Source: SKLM01 sp964514285
GTDB taxonomy: Bacteria > Chloroflexota > Anaerolineae > B4-G1
Length of the DNA stretch: 64,000 bases
Direction: 5' to 3'
Assembly (NCBI GenBank): GCA_964514285.1
Contig: CAZEQC010000012.1
Coordinates: 1 to 64,000, forward strand
Shown here: positions 8,670 through 16,247 of the stretch, in pieces
Numbering within the stretch: position 1 is the first letter of the stretch
How the letters are laid out: every line of letters starts with the position of its first letter
Translations under genes and position numbers: made by a program
Notes under the pieces: model-generated
What the model was told of the DNA's origin: nothing
Seen by the model: the letters and a program-made list of their open reading frames with translations, nothing else
Databases searched by the model: none

Positions 8670-10055
8670 TCACAAGATCTTATTGACTTGGCGTTTTGAC
8701 GGCGCTTGCCGTTCCAAGTGACTCATCAGCGCTTCCGCCAGCTTACGGCTGTCGTGCCGCCAGGGGTGCGCCTTGTCGACCAGATCCGCCGTGATCAAGC
8801 GATAGTCAGCATCAGACGGGACCTCGGGCTTGACCATTTCGACACAGGCCGGGCCATCAGAACAATCAACCGCACCCTCATTGGCCAACACGACCGAGAA
8901 AAGCCCCCGACCCACGTGGCACTCCAGCGCCGCAACGTGATCCCCAGCGGTGTAGCCCTCCGTCTCACCCTGCTGAGCAGCGACGTTGCAGACGTAGACT
9001 TTGCACGCCGAACTGACCTCTATAGCGTCGGCTATCGCTGGCACGAGGAGATTGGGCAGGACGCTGGTATACAAACTACCAGGACCAGCCACGATCATGT
9101 CGGCGTGCAGCAATGCGTGAACCGCACCCGGATAGGCTGGAGCATTCCCGGGATCGAGATAGACACGCTGAATGGCACCCTCAGCCTGGGGAATGCGAGA
9201 CTCACCGCTCACCCGATTGAGTCTGCCGTTGCCCGAGCGCTGGGCTTGAGCGGAGGGCACAGCTTGTTCGGCTTGCATAAGATCAGCCGTAAGCGTCACG
9301 TTCTGCAAGGTGCTGGGGAGCACTTGTCCCTGCACCGCCAGAACACGTCCCGACTCAAGGATGGCCCGCTCGAAGCTTCCGGTCACCTCCGCCATCGCTG
9401 TGATGAAGAGATTGCCAAAACTGTGTCCATTGAGCCCACTGCCCCCCCCAAAACGATACTGGAACAGGTGCGTGGTCAGCGCCTCATCGTCGGCAAGCGC
9501 AGCAATACAATTACGAAAATCGCCCGGCGGCAACACGTCCAGCTCGCGCCGAAGTCGTCCTGAGCTGCCGCCATCGTCGGCCACGGTCACGATAGCAGTG
9601 ATGTTCGACGTGTAGTCCTTGAGACCACGCAAGAGCGTAGAGAGACCGTGCCCTCCGCCAATAGCAACGACCTTTGGGCCACGTTCCCGCCGCCGATAGC
9701 GCTGGACAGCTCTCGCTAACGCCTCCGGGCTCGTATCCACAAAGGGTTTCAGCAGCGAGCGATTAAGCCCCATGAGGCCGACGACGGTGCCGCTGAGACC
9801 GAGCAAGACAAAGAGCCCAGCGCGCACGCCACGCGGAATGAACTGTAACGTCAGGTAGTAGAAGATGCTGGGAAGAGGATAGAGCTCACGCAGGAGAAAG
9901 CCAAAACCGAGGCTCAAGATGGCAACGCCACCGATCAGAACCACCAGCCAGCGCTTAACGCCCATCCCGAGGGGCAGCCACTGGACCGCCAAACGGAGAT
10001 ATCTGCGCAGTTTCAGGACCACCCTCCCCCCATCGCTCACCGGACTATCTCTCAT
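8670..10055 (-). CDS. yvcK: YvcK/CofD-like protein with N-terminal membrane segments
   Basis: A member of the YvcK (gluconeogenesis factor, UDP-sugar-binding) family, which in Bacillus is needed for growth on gluconeogenic carbon sources and affects cell-wall synthesis. From ATG 10055 it has about 461 residues. Two hydrophobic segments lie near residues 35-55 and 75-95, followed by the cytosolic domain beginning VVAIGGGHGLSTLL. VADDGGSSGRLR, PPGDFRNCIAAL and the late PGSLYTSVLPNL motif are all present. Earlier in-frame starts at 10127 and 10082 fall upstream of or within the promoter at 10081-10109, so 10055 is preferred, although its SD is weak. Position directly upstream of gap-pgk-tpiA fits a role in central carbon metabolism. 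Confidence 0.87.
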   Translation of the reverse strand: MRDSPVSDGGRVVLKLRRYLRLAVQWLPLGMGVKRWLVVLIGGVAILSLGFGFLLRELYPLPSIFYYLTLQFIPRGVRAGLFVLLGLSGTVVGLMGLNRSLLKPFVDTSPEALARAVQRYRRRERGPKVVAIGGGHGLSTLLRGLKDYTSNITAIVTVADDGGSSGRLRRELDVLPPGDFRNCIAALADDEALTTHLFQYRFGGGSGLNGHSFGNLFITAMAEVTGSFERAILESGRVLAVQGQVLPSTLQNVTLTADLMQAEQAVPSAQAQRSGNGRLNRVSGESRIPQAEGAIQRVYLDPGNAPAYPGAVHALLHADMIVAGPGSLYTSVLPNLLVPAIADAIEVSSACKVYVCNVAAQQGETEGYTAGDHVAALECHVGRGLFSVVLANEGAVDCSDGPACVEMVKPEVPSDADYRLITADLVDKAHPWRHDSRKLAEALMSHLERQAPSKRQVNKIL

Positions 10056-10080
10056 CTCAGCTATTGACTTATCACTTCTC

Positions 10081-10109
10081 ATTATAGCTGATTGCCCCCT
10101 CCACGTCAA
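10081..10109 (-). promoter_or_regulatory. Near-consensus sigma-70 promoter for yvcK and the glycolytic cluster
   Basis: On the minus strand TTGACG (10109-10104) and TATAAT (10086-10081) are separated by 17 bases. Expected transcription start is near 10074, about 20 bases before ATG 10055. It overlaps alternative upstream starts and therefore helps fix the yvcK start. Confidence 0.75.
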
Positions 10110-10287
10110 TGATTCCCTATCGCTCACAAGTAACTATGAGACCAGGAGACCATTGCACAATTAAGACCTGCTTGACCGCTCTTCGGAACCAGGAGACCGG
10201 TGCGACGCACCATCAGCACCGAGGAGGAGGCAGTCCGGTACCCCTTGCTCGTGGGATTAGTCGGCCGCACGCCGCAGGAGCGTCTTT

Positions 10288-10608
10288 CCCCATTCTCTTG
10301 ACGGTCCAACATATCCTGAGCGAGCTCCTCCACAATCCGCTCCCCGGGTCTCCTCAGCTCTTGGACGACCAACCTGTCGCAATCAAGCCAAACCCGACGT
10401 AGAGGGCCTTATGCGCCGTGAAAATCTCCACAACGGCGATCCCCACACATCCGAGAATCGACAGTACAGGATACCACGGCTTGCGAAAAGGGCGCTTCTG
10501 GTCGAGGAACTTGCGACGCAACAGGATCAAAGAGACGTTCGTGAAGAAGACCACGAACATATAGCCGAAGTTGGAAACGTAGCCTAAGAACACCTCATCC
10601 CCAGTCAT
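10288..10608 (-). pseudogene. Relic of an APC-family amino-acid permease (C-terminal part)
   Basis: A frame of 84 residues (10608-10354) reads like the last two membrane helices of an APC permease: a hydrophobic segment, LILLRRK, then PFRKPWYPVLSILG and another hydrophobic helix. The rest of the transporter is absent: in-frame sequence upstream of 10608 no longer resembles a permease. Near 10372 the likely charged tail (ELRRPGERIVEELAQDM) continues in a different frame, suggesting a frameshift. I infer a decayed gene remnant rather than a short functional protein. It lies between the riboflavin transporter and yvcK. Confidence 0.6.
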
Positions 10609-10741
10609 TCCTGCTGACCGGCACCCAGCCCGTCTTGCCGATCGCAGATCAACGCCATAGAAGATTATACCGTGGGCAGTTCAAAATGTGTAGGCAATCG
10701 GACGATACACACCTCCGGGGGCCAGATGTTTCACATACCCT

Positions 10742-11524
10742 TTACGCCCGATCGCCCAGCGGGCCGAGGGCCTGGCGTATACGTTGAGCCATCAAGCTAC
10801 ACGCGGGGGCCTCTCGCACCGTCTGCGTCCTGGGGCGCGGCAGTTCGATAGGAACCTCAGCGATGATGGAAGCGGGACGCGGCCCCAGCACCAGGACGCG
10901 ATCGGCCAGATAGACAGCTTCAGACACAGAGTGTGTCACCATCACCACAGTCTTCCGTCGGGCCTGCCAGATGCGCAGTAGTTCCCGTCCCATCCGCTCC
11001 CGAGTAAGCGCATCCAAGGCGCCGAAAGGCTCATCCAGCAACAGGAGCTGAGGATCGTGGATCAGCGCCCGGGCCAGCGCTACCCGCTGCGCCATGCCGC
11101 CGGAGAGCTGCGCCGGATGAGCATCCTCGAAGCCCCGCAGCCCGACCAACTCCAGCAAGGACTCCGCTTTCTCCTCAGCCTGTTGCTTGCCGAACCCATC
11201 TAGTTCCAACGGTAGCGTTACGTTGGACCGCACTGTGCGCCAAGCCATCAGCGTCGGATCCTGGAAGAGAAAGCCGACGCGGCGGCTGGGACGATCAACC
11301 TCCTTGCCAGCCAGGCGAATCATTCCAGCCGACGGCTGTTCCAGACCCGCGATCAACTTGAGCAGGGTCGTCTTCCCGCAACCAGAGGCTCCCACCAGAC
11401 ACAGGAACTCTCGCTCTTGGACCTGAAACGAGATCTGATCCAGCACCGGCAGATAGCCATCCGGGCGCTGGTACGACTTGTCGATGTTATGAACCAGCAA
11501 GAAGGGTTCGCGTCTAGAAGACAT
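10742..11524 (-). CDS. ABC transporter ATPase of the riboflavin-type uptake system
   Basis: The 260-residue ATP-binding subunit is of the nitrate/sulfonate/taurine class. Walker A is GASGCGKTT (about residues 42-50), the Q-loop is FLFQDPTLM, the signature is LSGGMAQR and Walker B is LLLLDEPFGALD, followed by the switch His in VTHSVSEA. It is cytosolic and would drive the permease encoded two genes upstream. Only three bases separate its ATG from the stop of the binding-protein gene, so the two are translationally linked. The FMN riboswitch upstream of the operon points to riboflavin or a flavin precursor as the substrate. Confidence 0.88.
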   Translation of the reverse strand: MSSRREPFLLVHNIDKSYQRPDGYLPVLDQISFQVQEREFLCLVGASGCGKTTLLKLIAGLEQPSAGMIRLAGKEVDRPSRRVGFLFQDPTLMAWRTVRSNVTLPLELDGFGKQQAEEKAESLLELVGLRGFEDAHPAQLSGGMAQRVALARALIHDPQLLLLDEPFGALDALTRERMGRELLRIWQARRKTVVMVTHSVSEAVYLADRVLVLGPRPASIIAEVPIELPRPRTQTVREAPACSLMAQRIRQALGPLGDRA

Positions 11525-11527
11525 AGA

Positions 11528-12529
11528 TCACGGCAGGAACGCGTCTGTGAAAGCCTTTTCAGCATCGACGTCGCTTTCCAGCAAGTCAGCGCCCTCCATC
11601 ACCTCCAGGGTGTTCTCCCAAGCCTCCAGGGTCGATCTACCCAGCGGCTCGCCACGCCAGTAGTCCAGGGAGGCCTCCAGGACCGCCCGCTGTATCTCCT
11701 CGTTCTCCTCAAGCCCGTCCACGTAGTCCTTGCAGATCTCGAAGGCGGCATCCGGATCGTTCAACGTCTCCTCCAGCCCCCGCAGGAAGGCACGGGCGAA
11801 CGCACGTGCTAACTCGGGCCTGTTCGCCAGCACCTCCTCGCTGGCGATGACCCCGTTGGACACCAGCGGTGCGTAATCGGCGACAGGGATCAAATGAGTC
11901 TTGTAGCCCCTCTGCTCCAGCTGGACCGGTTCGTTGTTGGCATAGACGACGGCGGCCTCAACCCGTCCCACCGTCAGATTCTCCAGCGCGGCATACCCGA
12001 TAACCTCCAAATCGACGCGATCCTCTTCCAGATCCGTCGCGGAGACGAGCGCCTTCCAGCCGATGTAGCTGGCTGCTCCGAAGGTCTCGGGGATCCCCAC
12101 CTTTCGGCCCGCCAGGTCACCCGGTTCCTGGATGCCGCTCTCCTGCAATGCCACAACAGCCACCGGGAATCTCCGCCACCAGTTGATAAACGTGACAACC
12201 GGCATACCCTGCGCTCGAGCCTTGAGCACTTGGTCGCCGCTGGCGATGGCAAAGGGCGTCCAACCCGCAGCCACCAACTGAACCCCCTTGGTGTCGTAAT
12301 CACCGTAGTCGAACGCCAGCTCAATCCCTTCCTCTGCGAAGTATCCCCGTTCGACCGCCACGTACCAAGGAGCAAACTGCACGTTGGCCACGAACCCCAT
12401 TGGCAGCCGGACACGTGTCGGTTCTGTGGTGGGGGTTGGGCTCTCCGCTGCCCCCATCGGTGCAATGGCTCCACAGCCCGCCAAACCGACCATGGCCACC
12501 ACCATGATCAAGCCAGTGTATTTCGTCAT
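11528..12529 (-). CDS. ribY: Riboflavin-type ABC transporter substrate-binding lipoprotein (RibY-like)
   Basis: The 333-residue protein of the NMT1/THI5-like binding family has a lipoprotein signal: a hydrophobic stretch ending in LAGC with the lipidated Cys at residue 19, then a Pro/Thr linker. The mature part has FAPWYVAVERGYFAEEG and DYDTKGVQLVAAG segments typical of the family. It would capture ligand outside the membrane. NMT1-like proteins also bind pyrimidine precursors or sulfonates, so the flavin assignment rests on the FMN riboswitch and on established RibXY systems of Chloroflexi. It lies between the permease (102 bases upstream) and the ATPase. Confidence 0.82.
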   Translation of the reverse strand: MTKYTGLIMVVAMVGLAGCGAIAPMGAAESPTPTTEPTRVRLPMGFVANVQFAPWYVAVERGYFAEEGIELAFDYGDYDTKGVQLVAAGWTPFAIASGDQVLKARAQGMPVVTFINWWRRFPVAVVALQESGIQEPGDLAGRKVGIPETFGAASYIGWKALVSATDLEEDRVDLEVIGYAALENLTVGRVEAAVVYANNEPVQLEQRGYKTHLIPVADYAPLVSNGVIASEEVLANRPELARAFARAFLRGLEETLNDPDAAFEICKDYVDGLEENEEIQRAVLEASLDYWRGEPLGRSTLEAWENTLEVMEGADLLESDVDAEKAFTDAFLP

Positions 12530-12631
12530 TGTCTCTACCTCCTCATATCAGGCCATCAGAGAGATGGTCACGGTTGTATCCTATGAAGATGTCGCACGGG
12601 AGCGCATCAGATATCCAGATGGGATGCGACT

Positions 12632-13399
12632 TCACGCATCCGTCTCCCGCCATCGGAGCAGCGTGCGCTCGGCAAAAGCCACAATGCCGTAAAGGACCTG
12701 CGCCACAATAACCAGTGTGCCGATGCCCACGAACACCTGTGGCGTGTCGTAGACCTGCTGGCCCTGCTTGAGCAGATAGCCCAATCCCTGGTCGGCAGCG
12801 ACGAACTCCCCGACGATGGCCCCAATCACGGCCAGCGTAGCCCCTACCTTAAGCCCTCCCAGTAGCGTGGGCAACGCCGCCGGCACCTCCAGCATCCATA
12901 TCATCTGCCATCGACTCGCTTCCAGCGTGCGCATCAGATCCCGCAGATCCTCCCCTACCCCTCGCACACCCACCACGGTGTTGACCAGAATCGGGAAGAA
13001 GACGATCAAAGCACAGACCAAGACCTTGGAGAGAATCCCAGTTCCAAACCAGATCACCAGCAAAGGAGCGATGGCCACGGTGGGTACCGACTGGGAGGCG
13101 ACGATGAACGGCGCCAGGACCCGTTCCGCCAGGGGCGAGTGAGCCAGCAAGTACCCCAGAAACGTCGCCACGACAGCACCCAAGCTCAGCCCAATCAGCA
13201 CCTCGGTCAAGGTCACCTTCATATGCAGCCAGAGCGTACCGCTGACCAGGAGGCGTCCCCAGCGAGATGCGACCGCGACCGGGGAGGGGAGGATAAAGGT
13301 TGGGTAGCCACCCAGCCATACGATCGCCTGCCAGAGCAACAAGAAAACGGCGAAGCTTAGCAAACCCAGTCCAATTCGAGAGACACGTCTTCTATCCAT
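12632..13399 (-). CDS. ribX: Riboflavin-type ABC transporter permease (RibX-like)
   Basis: A 255-residue membrane permease of the BPD_transp_1 family with about six hydrophobic helices. The EAA loop appears as DLMRTLEASRWQMIWMLEVP near residues 155-175, followed by LPTLLGGLKVGAT. An upstream LVIWFG-type segment is also typical. It is the first gene after the riboswitch terminator; GGAG lies eight bases before ATG 13399. It would form the channel with the downstream ATPase. Co-occurrence with RibY-like and ATPase genes and the FMN switch gives the substrate prediction. Confidence 0.85.
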   Translation of the reverse strand: MDRRRVSRIGLGLLSFAVFLLLWQAIVWLGGYPTFILPSPVAVASRWGRLLVSGTLWLHMKVTLTEVLIGLSLGAVVATFLGYLLAHSPLAERVLAPFIVASQSVPTVAIAPLLVIWFGTGILSKVLVCALIVFFPILVNTVVGVRGVGEDLRDLMRTLEASRWQMIWMLEVPAALPTLLGGLKVGATLAVIGAIVGEFVAADQGLGYLLKQGQQVYDTPQVFVGIGTLVIVAQVLYGIVAFAERTLLRWRETDA

Positions 13400-13451
13400 A
13401 TGTTGCGCTCCAAACAGAAGCCCCGTGGCTGATCACTCATCCACGGGGCCC

Positions 13452-13490
13452 ACAAAAGAAAAACCCCGAAGACTTGGTCAATCTTCGGGG
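13452..13490 (-). terminator. Intrinsic terminator of the FMN riboswitch
   Basis: On the minus strand CCCCGAAGA (13490-13482), a nine-base loop and TCTTCGGGG (13472-13464) form a perfect 9-bp stem. A T-rich run follows (13463-13452, TTTTTC then TTTT). It lies between the aptamer and ribX, where ligand-dependent termination would act. The 5' arm is also complementary to the aptamer's own TCTTCGGGG near 13694, giving an obvious antiterminator alternative. Confidence 0.88.
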
Positions 13491-13524
13491 CGCAAGCTCT
13501 TTCGCCGCGATAGGCGGCTCTGTT

Positions 13525-13696
13525 CATCTCCTTCCATCCGGACTCTCACCGTCGGCCCCGGCCTGGACGGCTGCGCCCCATTAGAAAGGGAGACGCCTCC
13601 ATCGTCACCGGATCGGCCGCCTAAGCGGCTCGCGGGCTCAGCGAGCCACTTGCTCGCCTTACCGCCGGTCGGGGTTTGCACCCTGCCCCGAAGATG
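13525..13696 (-). promoter_or_regulatory. FMN riboswitch (RFN element)
   Basis: Read on the minus strand, the conserved RFN blocks occur in order: TCTTCGGGGCAGGGT near the 5' end, GACCGGCGGTAA (13670-13659), GCCGACGGTGAGA near 13555 and GTCCGGATGG (13543-13534). The closing P1 helix pairs CATCTTC (13696-13690) with GGAGATG (13531-13525), with one G-U. The element binds FMN in characterised relatives. The terminator just downstream indicates repression of riboflavin uptake by transcription termination when FMN is abundant. Confidence 0.93.
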
Positions 13697-13716
13697 TATT
13701 CAACTGTCGACATTAG

Positions 13717-13744
13717 ATTATACGGGCTTCTGTTGACCTGTCAA
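13717..13744 (-). promoter_or_regulatory. Consensus sigma-70 promoter of the riboflavin transport operon
   Basis: TTGACA (13744-13739) and TATAAT (13722-13717) are both perfect consensus hexamers on the minus strand with a 16-base spacer. The predicted start near 13709 is about 13 bases before the riboswitch P1 helix. A strong constitutive promoter is what a terminating riboswitch needs. Confidence 0.88.
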
Positions 13745-13806
13745 CCTGTTCAGCGACGACCGCCTGTCCAAAGAGCCTGCTACGATGCACTAATCAGACA
13801 GGGCGC

Positions 13807-15009
13807 CTAGATCAACCCCACTTTCTGCCCCCCCTTCTTGAAGGCTTCGATGGCCTGATCCAGCTGATCCTCGGTATGCTCCGAGCAGAGCTGAACCCGG
13901 ATCCGAGCTTTGTCTCGCGCCACCATCGGGTAGACGATGGCTAACACGTAAACGCCCTCCTGCCAGACGAAGTCCGCCAGCTCCTTGGCCGTCTTGCTGT
14001 CGCCGCACATAATCGGCACGATGGGCGTCTCGCTGTGTCCGGTGTCGAAGCCCAGCGCCCTCATCCTATCCAAGAAGTACTCCCGGTTCTCCCAAACTCG
14101 TTCTACCCTCTCCGGATTGTTCTCCATCACGTCAATGGCGGCGATAGTCGCCGCAGCGACGCTGGGGGGGAGGGCTCCGCTGAGCAACCAAGTGCGTGCC
14201 TTGTTCATCGCGAACTTGACCAGGGCCTCGCTGCCGCTGAGGTGCCCTCCCACGATGCCGAAAGCCTTGGAGAAGGTCCCCATCTCCGCGTGCACCTGAT
14301 CCCGTGTAAGGCCGAAATGGTTGACGATACCGCGCCCCCCCTCACCCAGAACGCCCTCACCGTGAGCATCATCGACGTAGACGCCCGCGCCGTGCTCCGC
14401 GGCGATCTCGGCAATGGCCGGCAGCGGCGCCAGATCGCCATCCATGCTGAAGACACCATCGGTGACGATCCAGATGTGCTCGTAGGCCGGCTGATGCGTC
14501 TCAGCCTCCTCCATAATACGCTTCAGATCATCGACATCCTTGTGCTTGTAGATAGCCTTGTCCGCCTTCGTCAACCTTATCCCGTCGATGATCGAGCCGT
14601 GATTGAGCGCGTCGGAGACGTAGAGGTCGCCCTTGCCGGCGAGCTGCGCCAGAACACCTTGATTCGTCATAAAGCCGGTCTGAAAAGTAAGCGAGGCCGG
14701 AGCCCCTTTGAATGCCGCCAGGCGTTCATCCAGTTCTCGATGCAAGGTCGTATCGCCCGCGATCGAGCGATCGCTGCCAGCGCCGGCTCCGTATCGCTTG
14801 GTCGCCTCCACCATAGCCTTCACAACATGGGGATGCGTGGATAGGTTGAGGTAGTTGTTGGAGCACATCACGATGACCTCTCTATCCCCGACGACCGAGA
14901 TGGGCTTACTGGGCCCCTGGAGTTCCCGGGGCTCCCAGGTCAGCCCTTCCTCCTTGAGTCGCTCGTACTCTTCACCAAGATAGCCTATCGGATCTCTTTC
15001 GACTGCCAT
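13807..15009 (-). CDS. kbl: 2-amino-3-ketobutyrate coenzyme A ligase (glycine C-acetyltransferase)
   Basis: Cleaves 2-amino-3-ketobutyrate with CoA to glycine and acetyl-CoA, the second step of threonine degradation; PLP-dependent. The 400-residue alpha-oxoamine synthase has SNNYLNLSTHP, a GAGAGSDRSIAGDT phosphate region, DALNHGSIIDG, DDAHGEGVLG and FSKAFG with the PLP lysine at about 248. AGGAGG precedes ATG 15009. The upstream gene is a threonine dehydrogenase ending 41 bases away, which argues for Kbl rather than a biotin or sphingolipid enzyme. A second, clearly different family member is at 56709-57887. Confidence 0.93.
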   Translation of the reverse strand: MAVERDPIGYLGEEYERLKEEGLTWEPRELQGPSKPISVVGDREVIVMCSNNYLNLSTHPHVVKAMVEATKRYGAGAGSDRSIAGDTTLHRELDERLAAFKGAPASLTFQTGFMTNQGVLAQLAGKGDLYVSDALNHGSIIDGIRLTKADKAIYKHKDVDDLKRIMEEAETHQPAYEHIWIVTDGVFSMDGDLAPLPAIAEIAAEHGAGVYVDDAHGEGVLGEGGRGIVNHFGLTRDQVHAEMGTFSKAFGIVGGHLSGSEALVKFAMNKARTWLLSGALPPSVAAATIAAIDVMENNPERVERVWENREYFLDRMRALGFDTGHSETPIVPIMCGDSKTAKELADFVWQEGVYVLAIVYPMVARDKARIRVQLCSEHTEDQLDQAIEAFKKGGQKVGLI

Positions 15010-15050
15010 TCGTTTAGCCTCCTAGCTCTTATATCTCTTGACCGCAGATG

Positions 15051-16037
15051 TCAGCCTTCCAACCTATCGCGCAGATGAACCAGCATGTCCTCAACCATCG
15101 CTGAGAGGTCGTACTTGGGCTGCCATCCCCACTCCTCCCGTGCCGCGCTGTCATCGATGGTCCGAGGCCAGGAATCCGCAATATCCTGACGGTAGTCAGG
15201 TTCGTACGTGATCTCGAAATCGGGGATGTGTCTCTTGATCTCAGCCGCCAGCTCCGCCGGCGAGAAACTTAACCCAGCCAGATTGAAGTCAGTGTGGTGC
15301 TCGAGCTGATCAAAGGGAGCATCCATCAACATAAGCGTCGCCCGGATACAGTCAGGCATGTACATCATCGGGAGCACCGTATCCTTCTCCAGGAAGCAGG
15401 TGTAACGCTGATGCCTTATCGCCTCATAGAAGATCTCCACGGCATAGTCTGTCGTCCCACCGCCCGGCATCGTCTCGCTGCTGATGATCCCAGGATACCG
15501 TACGCCGCGTATGTCCATCCCGTACCGCTCCACGTAGTAGTTGCAGAGCAGCTCTCCCGCTACCTTCGTCACCCCGTACATCGTCGTCGGCCGCAGGACG
15601 GTCTCCTGGGGGGTCCCGTCCTTAGGCGTATCTGGACCGAAGGCAGCGATAGAACTGGGCCAGAAAACCCGGGAGATCTCATACTCCCGGGCAATCTCGA
15701 GGACGTTGTACAGACCGTCGAGGTTCACTCGCCAGGCCAGCTGAGGGTTCTTCTCGCCGCTAGCGGAGAGAAGCGCCGCCAAGTGATAGATCATATCAAT
15801 CTCGTACTCTTCCACCACCTCCTCTACAGTCTCCGGTCTGGTCACGTAGACGTATACGAAGGGACCAGAATCACGCAGTTCTGGCCCAGGTTCGGTCTTG
15901 TGACCAGCGGCGACCACGCTCTGACCACCATACCGTCTCCTCAGCTCCATAACTAGCTCAGAGCCGATCTGGCCGACGGCGCCAGTCACGAGTATCTTGG
16001 GCGTGTCCTCTATCCCCGATGTCCCATCCTCGAGCAC
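15051..16037 (-). CDS. tdh: NAD-dependent L-threonine 3-dehydrogenase, epimerase-like (extended SDR)
   Basis: Oxidises L-threonine to 2-amino-3-ketobutyrate for the downstream Kbl. It is the UDP-galactose-epimerase-like type, not the zinc alcohol-dehydrogenase type. The 328-residue protein has the Rossmann motif VTGAVGQIG near residues 15-23, HLAALLSA, an SSIAAFGP segment and the catalytic YGVTK (Tyr-x-x-x-Lys), then RYPGIIS. GTG 16037 is chosen because GGAGG sits seven bases upstream and it places the Rossmann motif at the expected distance from the N-terminus; the frame is open much further upstream, into the promoter. It heads a tdh-kbl operon divergent from the alpha-galactosidase. Confidence 0.9.
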   Translation of the reverse strand: MLEDGTSGIEDTPKILVTGAVGQIGSELVMELRRRYGGQSVVAAGHKTEPGPELRDSGPFVYVYVTRPETVEEVVEEYEIDMIYHLAALLSASGEKNPQLAWRVNLDGLYNVLEIAREYEISRVFWPSSIAAFGPDTPKDGTPQETVLRPTTMYGVTKVAGELLCNYYVERYGMDIRGVRYPGIISSETMPGGGTTDYAVEIFYEAIRHQRYTCFLEKDTVLPMMYMPDCIRATLMLMDAPFDQLEHHTDFNLAGLSFSPAELAAEIKRHIPDFEITYEPDYRQDIADSWPRTIDDSAAREEWGWQPKYDLSAMVEDMLVHLRDRLEG

Positions 16038-16160
16038 TGTGGCACCTCCATACTGCTCTTTCTGGATGAATCTGATTGGATGATTTTGATCACACTCTCC
16101 ACAGGCCGCGACACCCTGCGCCGCAGGCAACCCGTGAACAGCACGGCTACAAGCGTAGTG

Positions 16161-16189
16161 AGTATAGCACATAGCCCTTCTTTTTTCAA
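16161..16189 (-). promoter_or_regulatory. Promoter of the tdh-kbl operon
   Basis: TTGAAA (16189-16184) and TATACT (16166-16161) are separated by exactly 17 bases on the minus strand. The transcript would have a leader of roughly 115 bases before GTG 16037. The -35 hexamer sits within a few bases of the divergent promoter of the GH36 gene. Confidence 0.65.
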
Positions 16190-16210
16190 TAGCCCCTGCT
16201 GTGCTATAAT
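16184..16210 (+). promoter_or_regulatory. Putative promoter of the GH36 gene
   Basis: A perfect TATAAT occurs at 16205-16210, about 38 bases before ATG 16248. The -35 is weak: TTTCAA at 16184-16189 with a short 15-base spacer is the best match. This hexamer is the same DNA used, on the other strand, as the tdh -35. Confidence 0.5.
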
Positions 16211-16247
16211 GTCCCCCAGGAGAACGTGTGAGCAAGGAGAGGGGAGA

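Noticed and set aside
13561..13690. TPP or cobalamin riboswitch as an alternative reading of the 13.5-kb leader
   Set aside because: The ordered blocks GGGGCAGGGT, GACCGGCGGTAA and GTCCGGATGG are specific to the RFN/FMN element.
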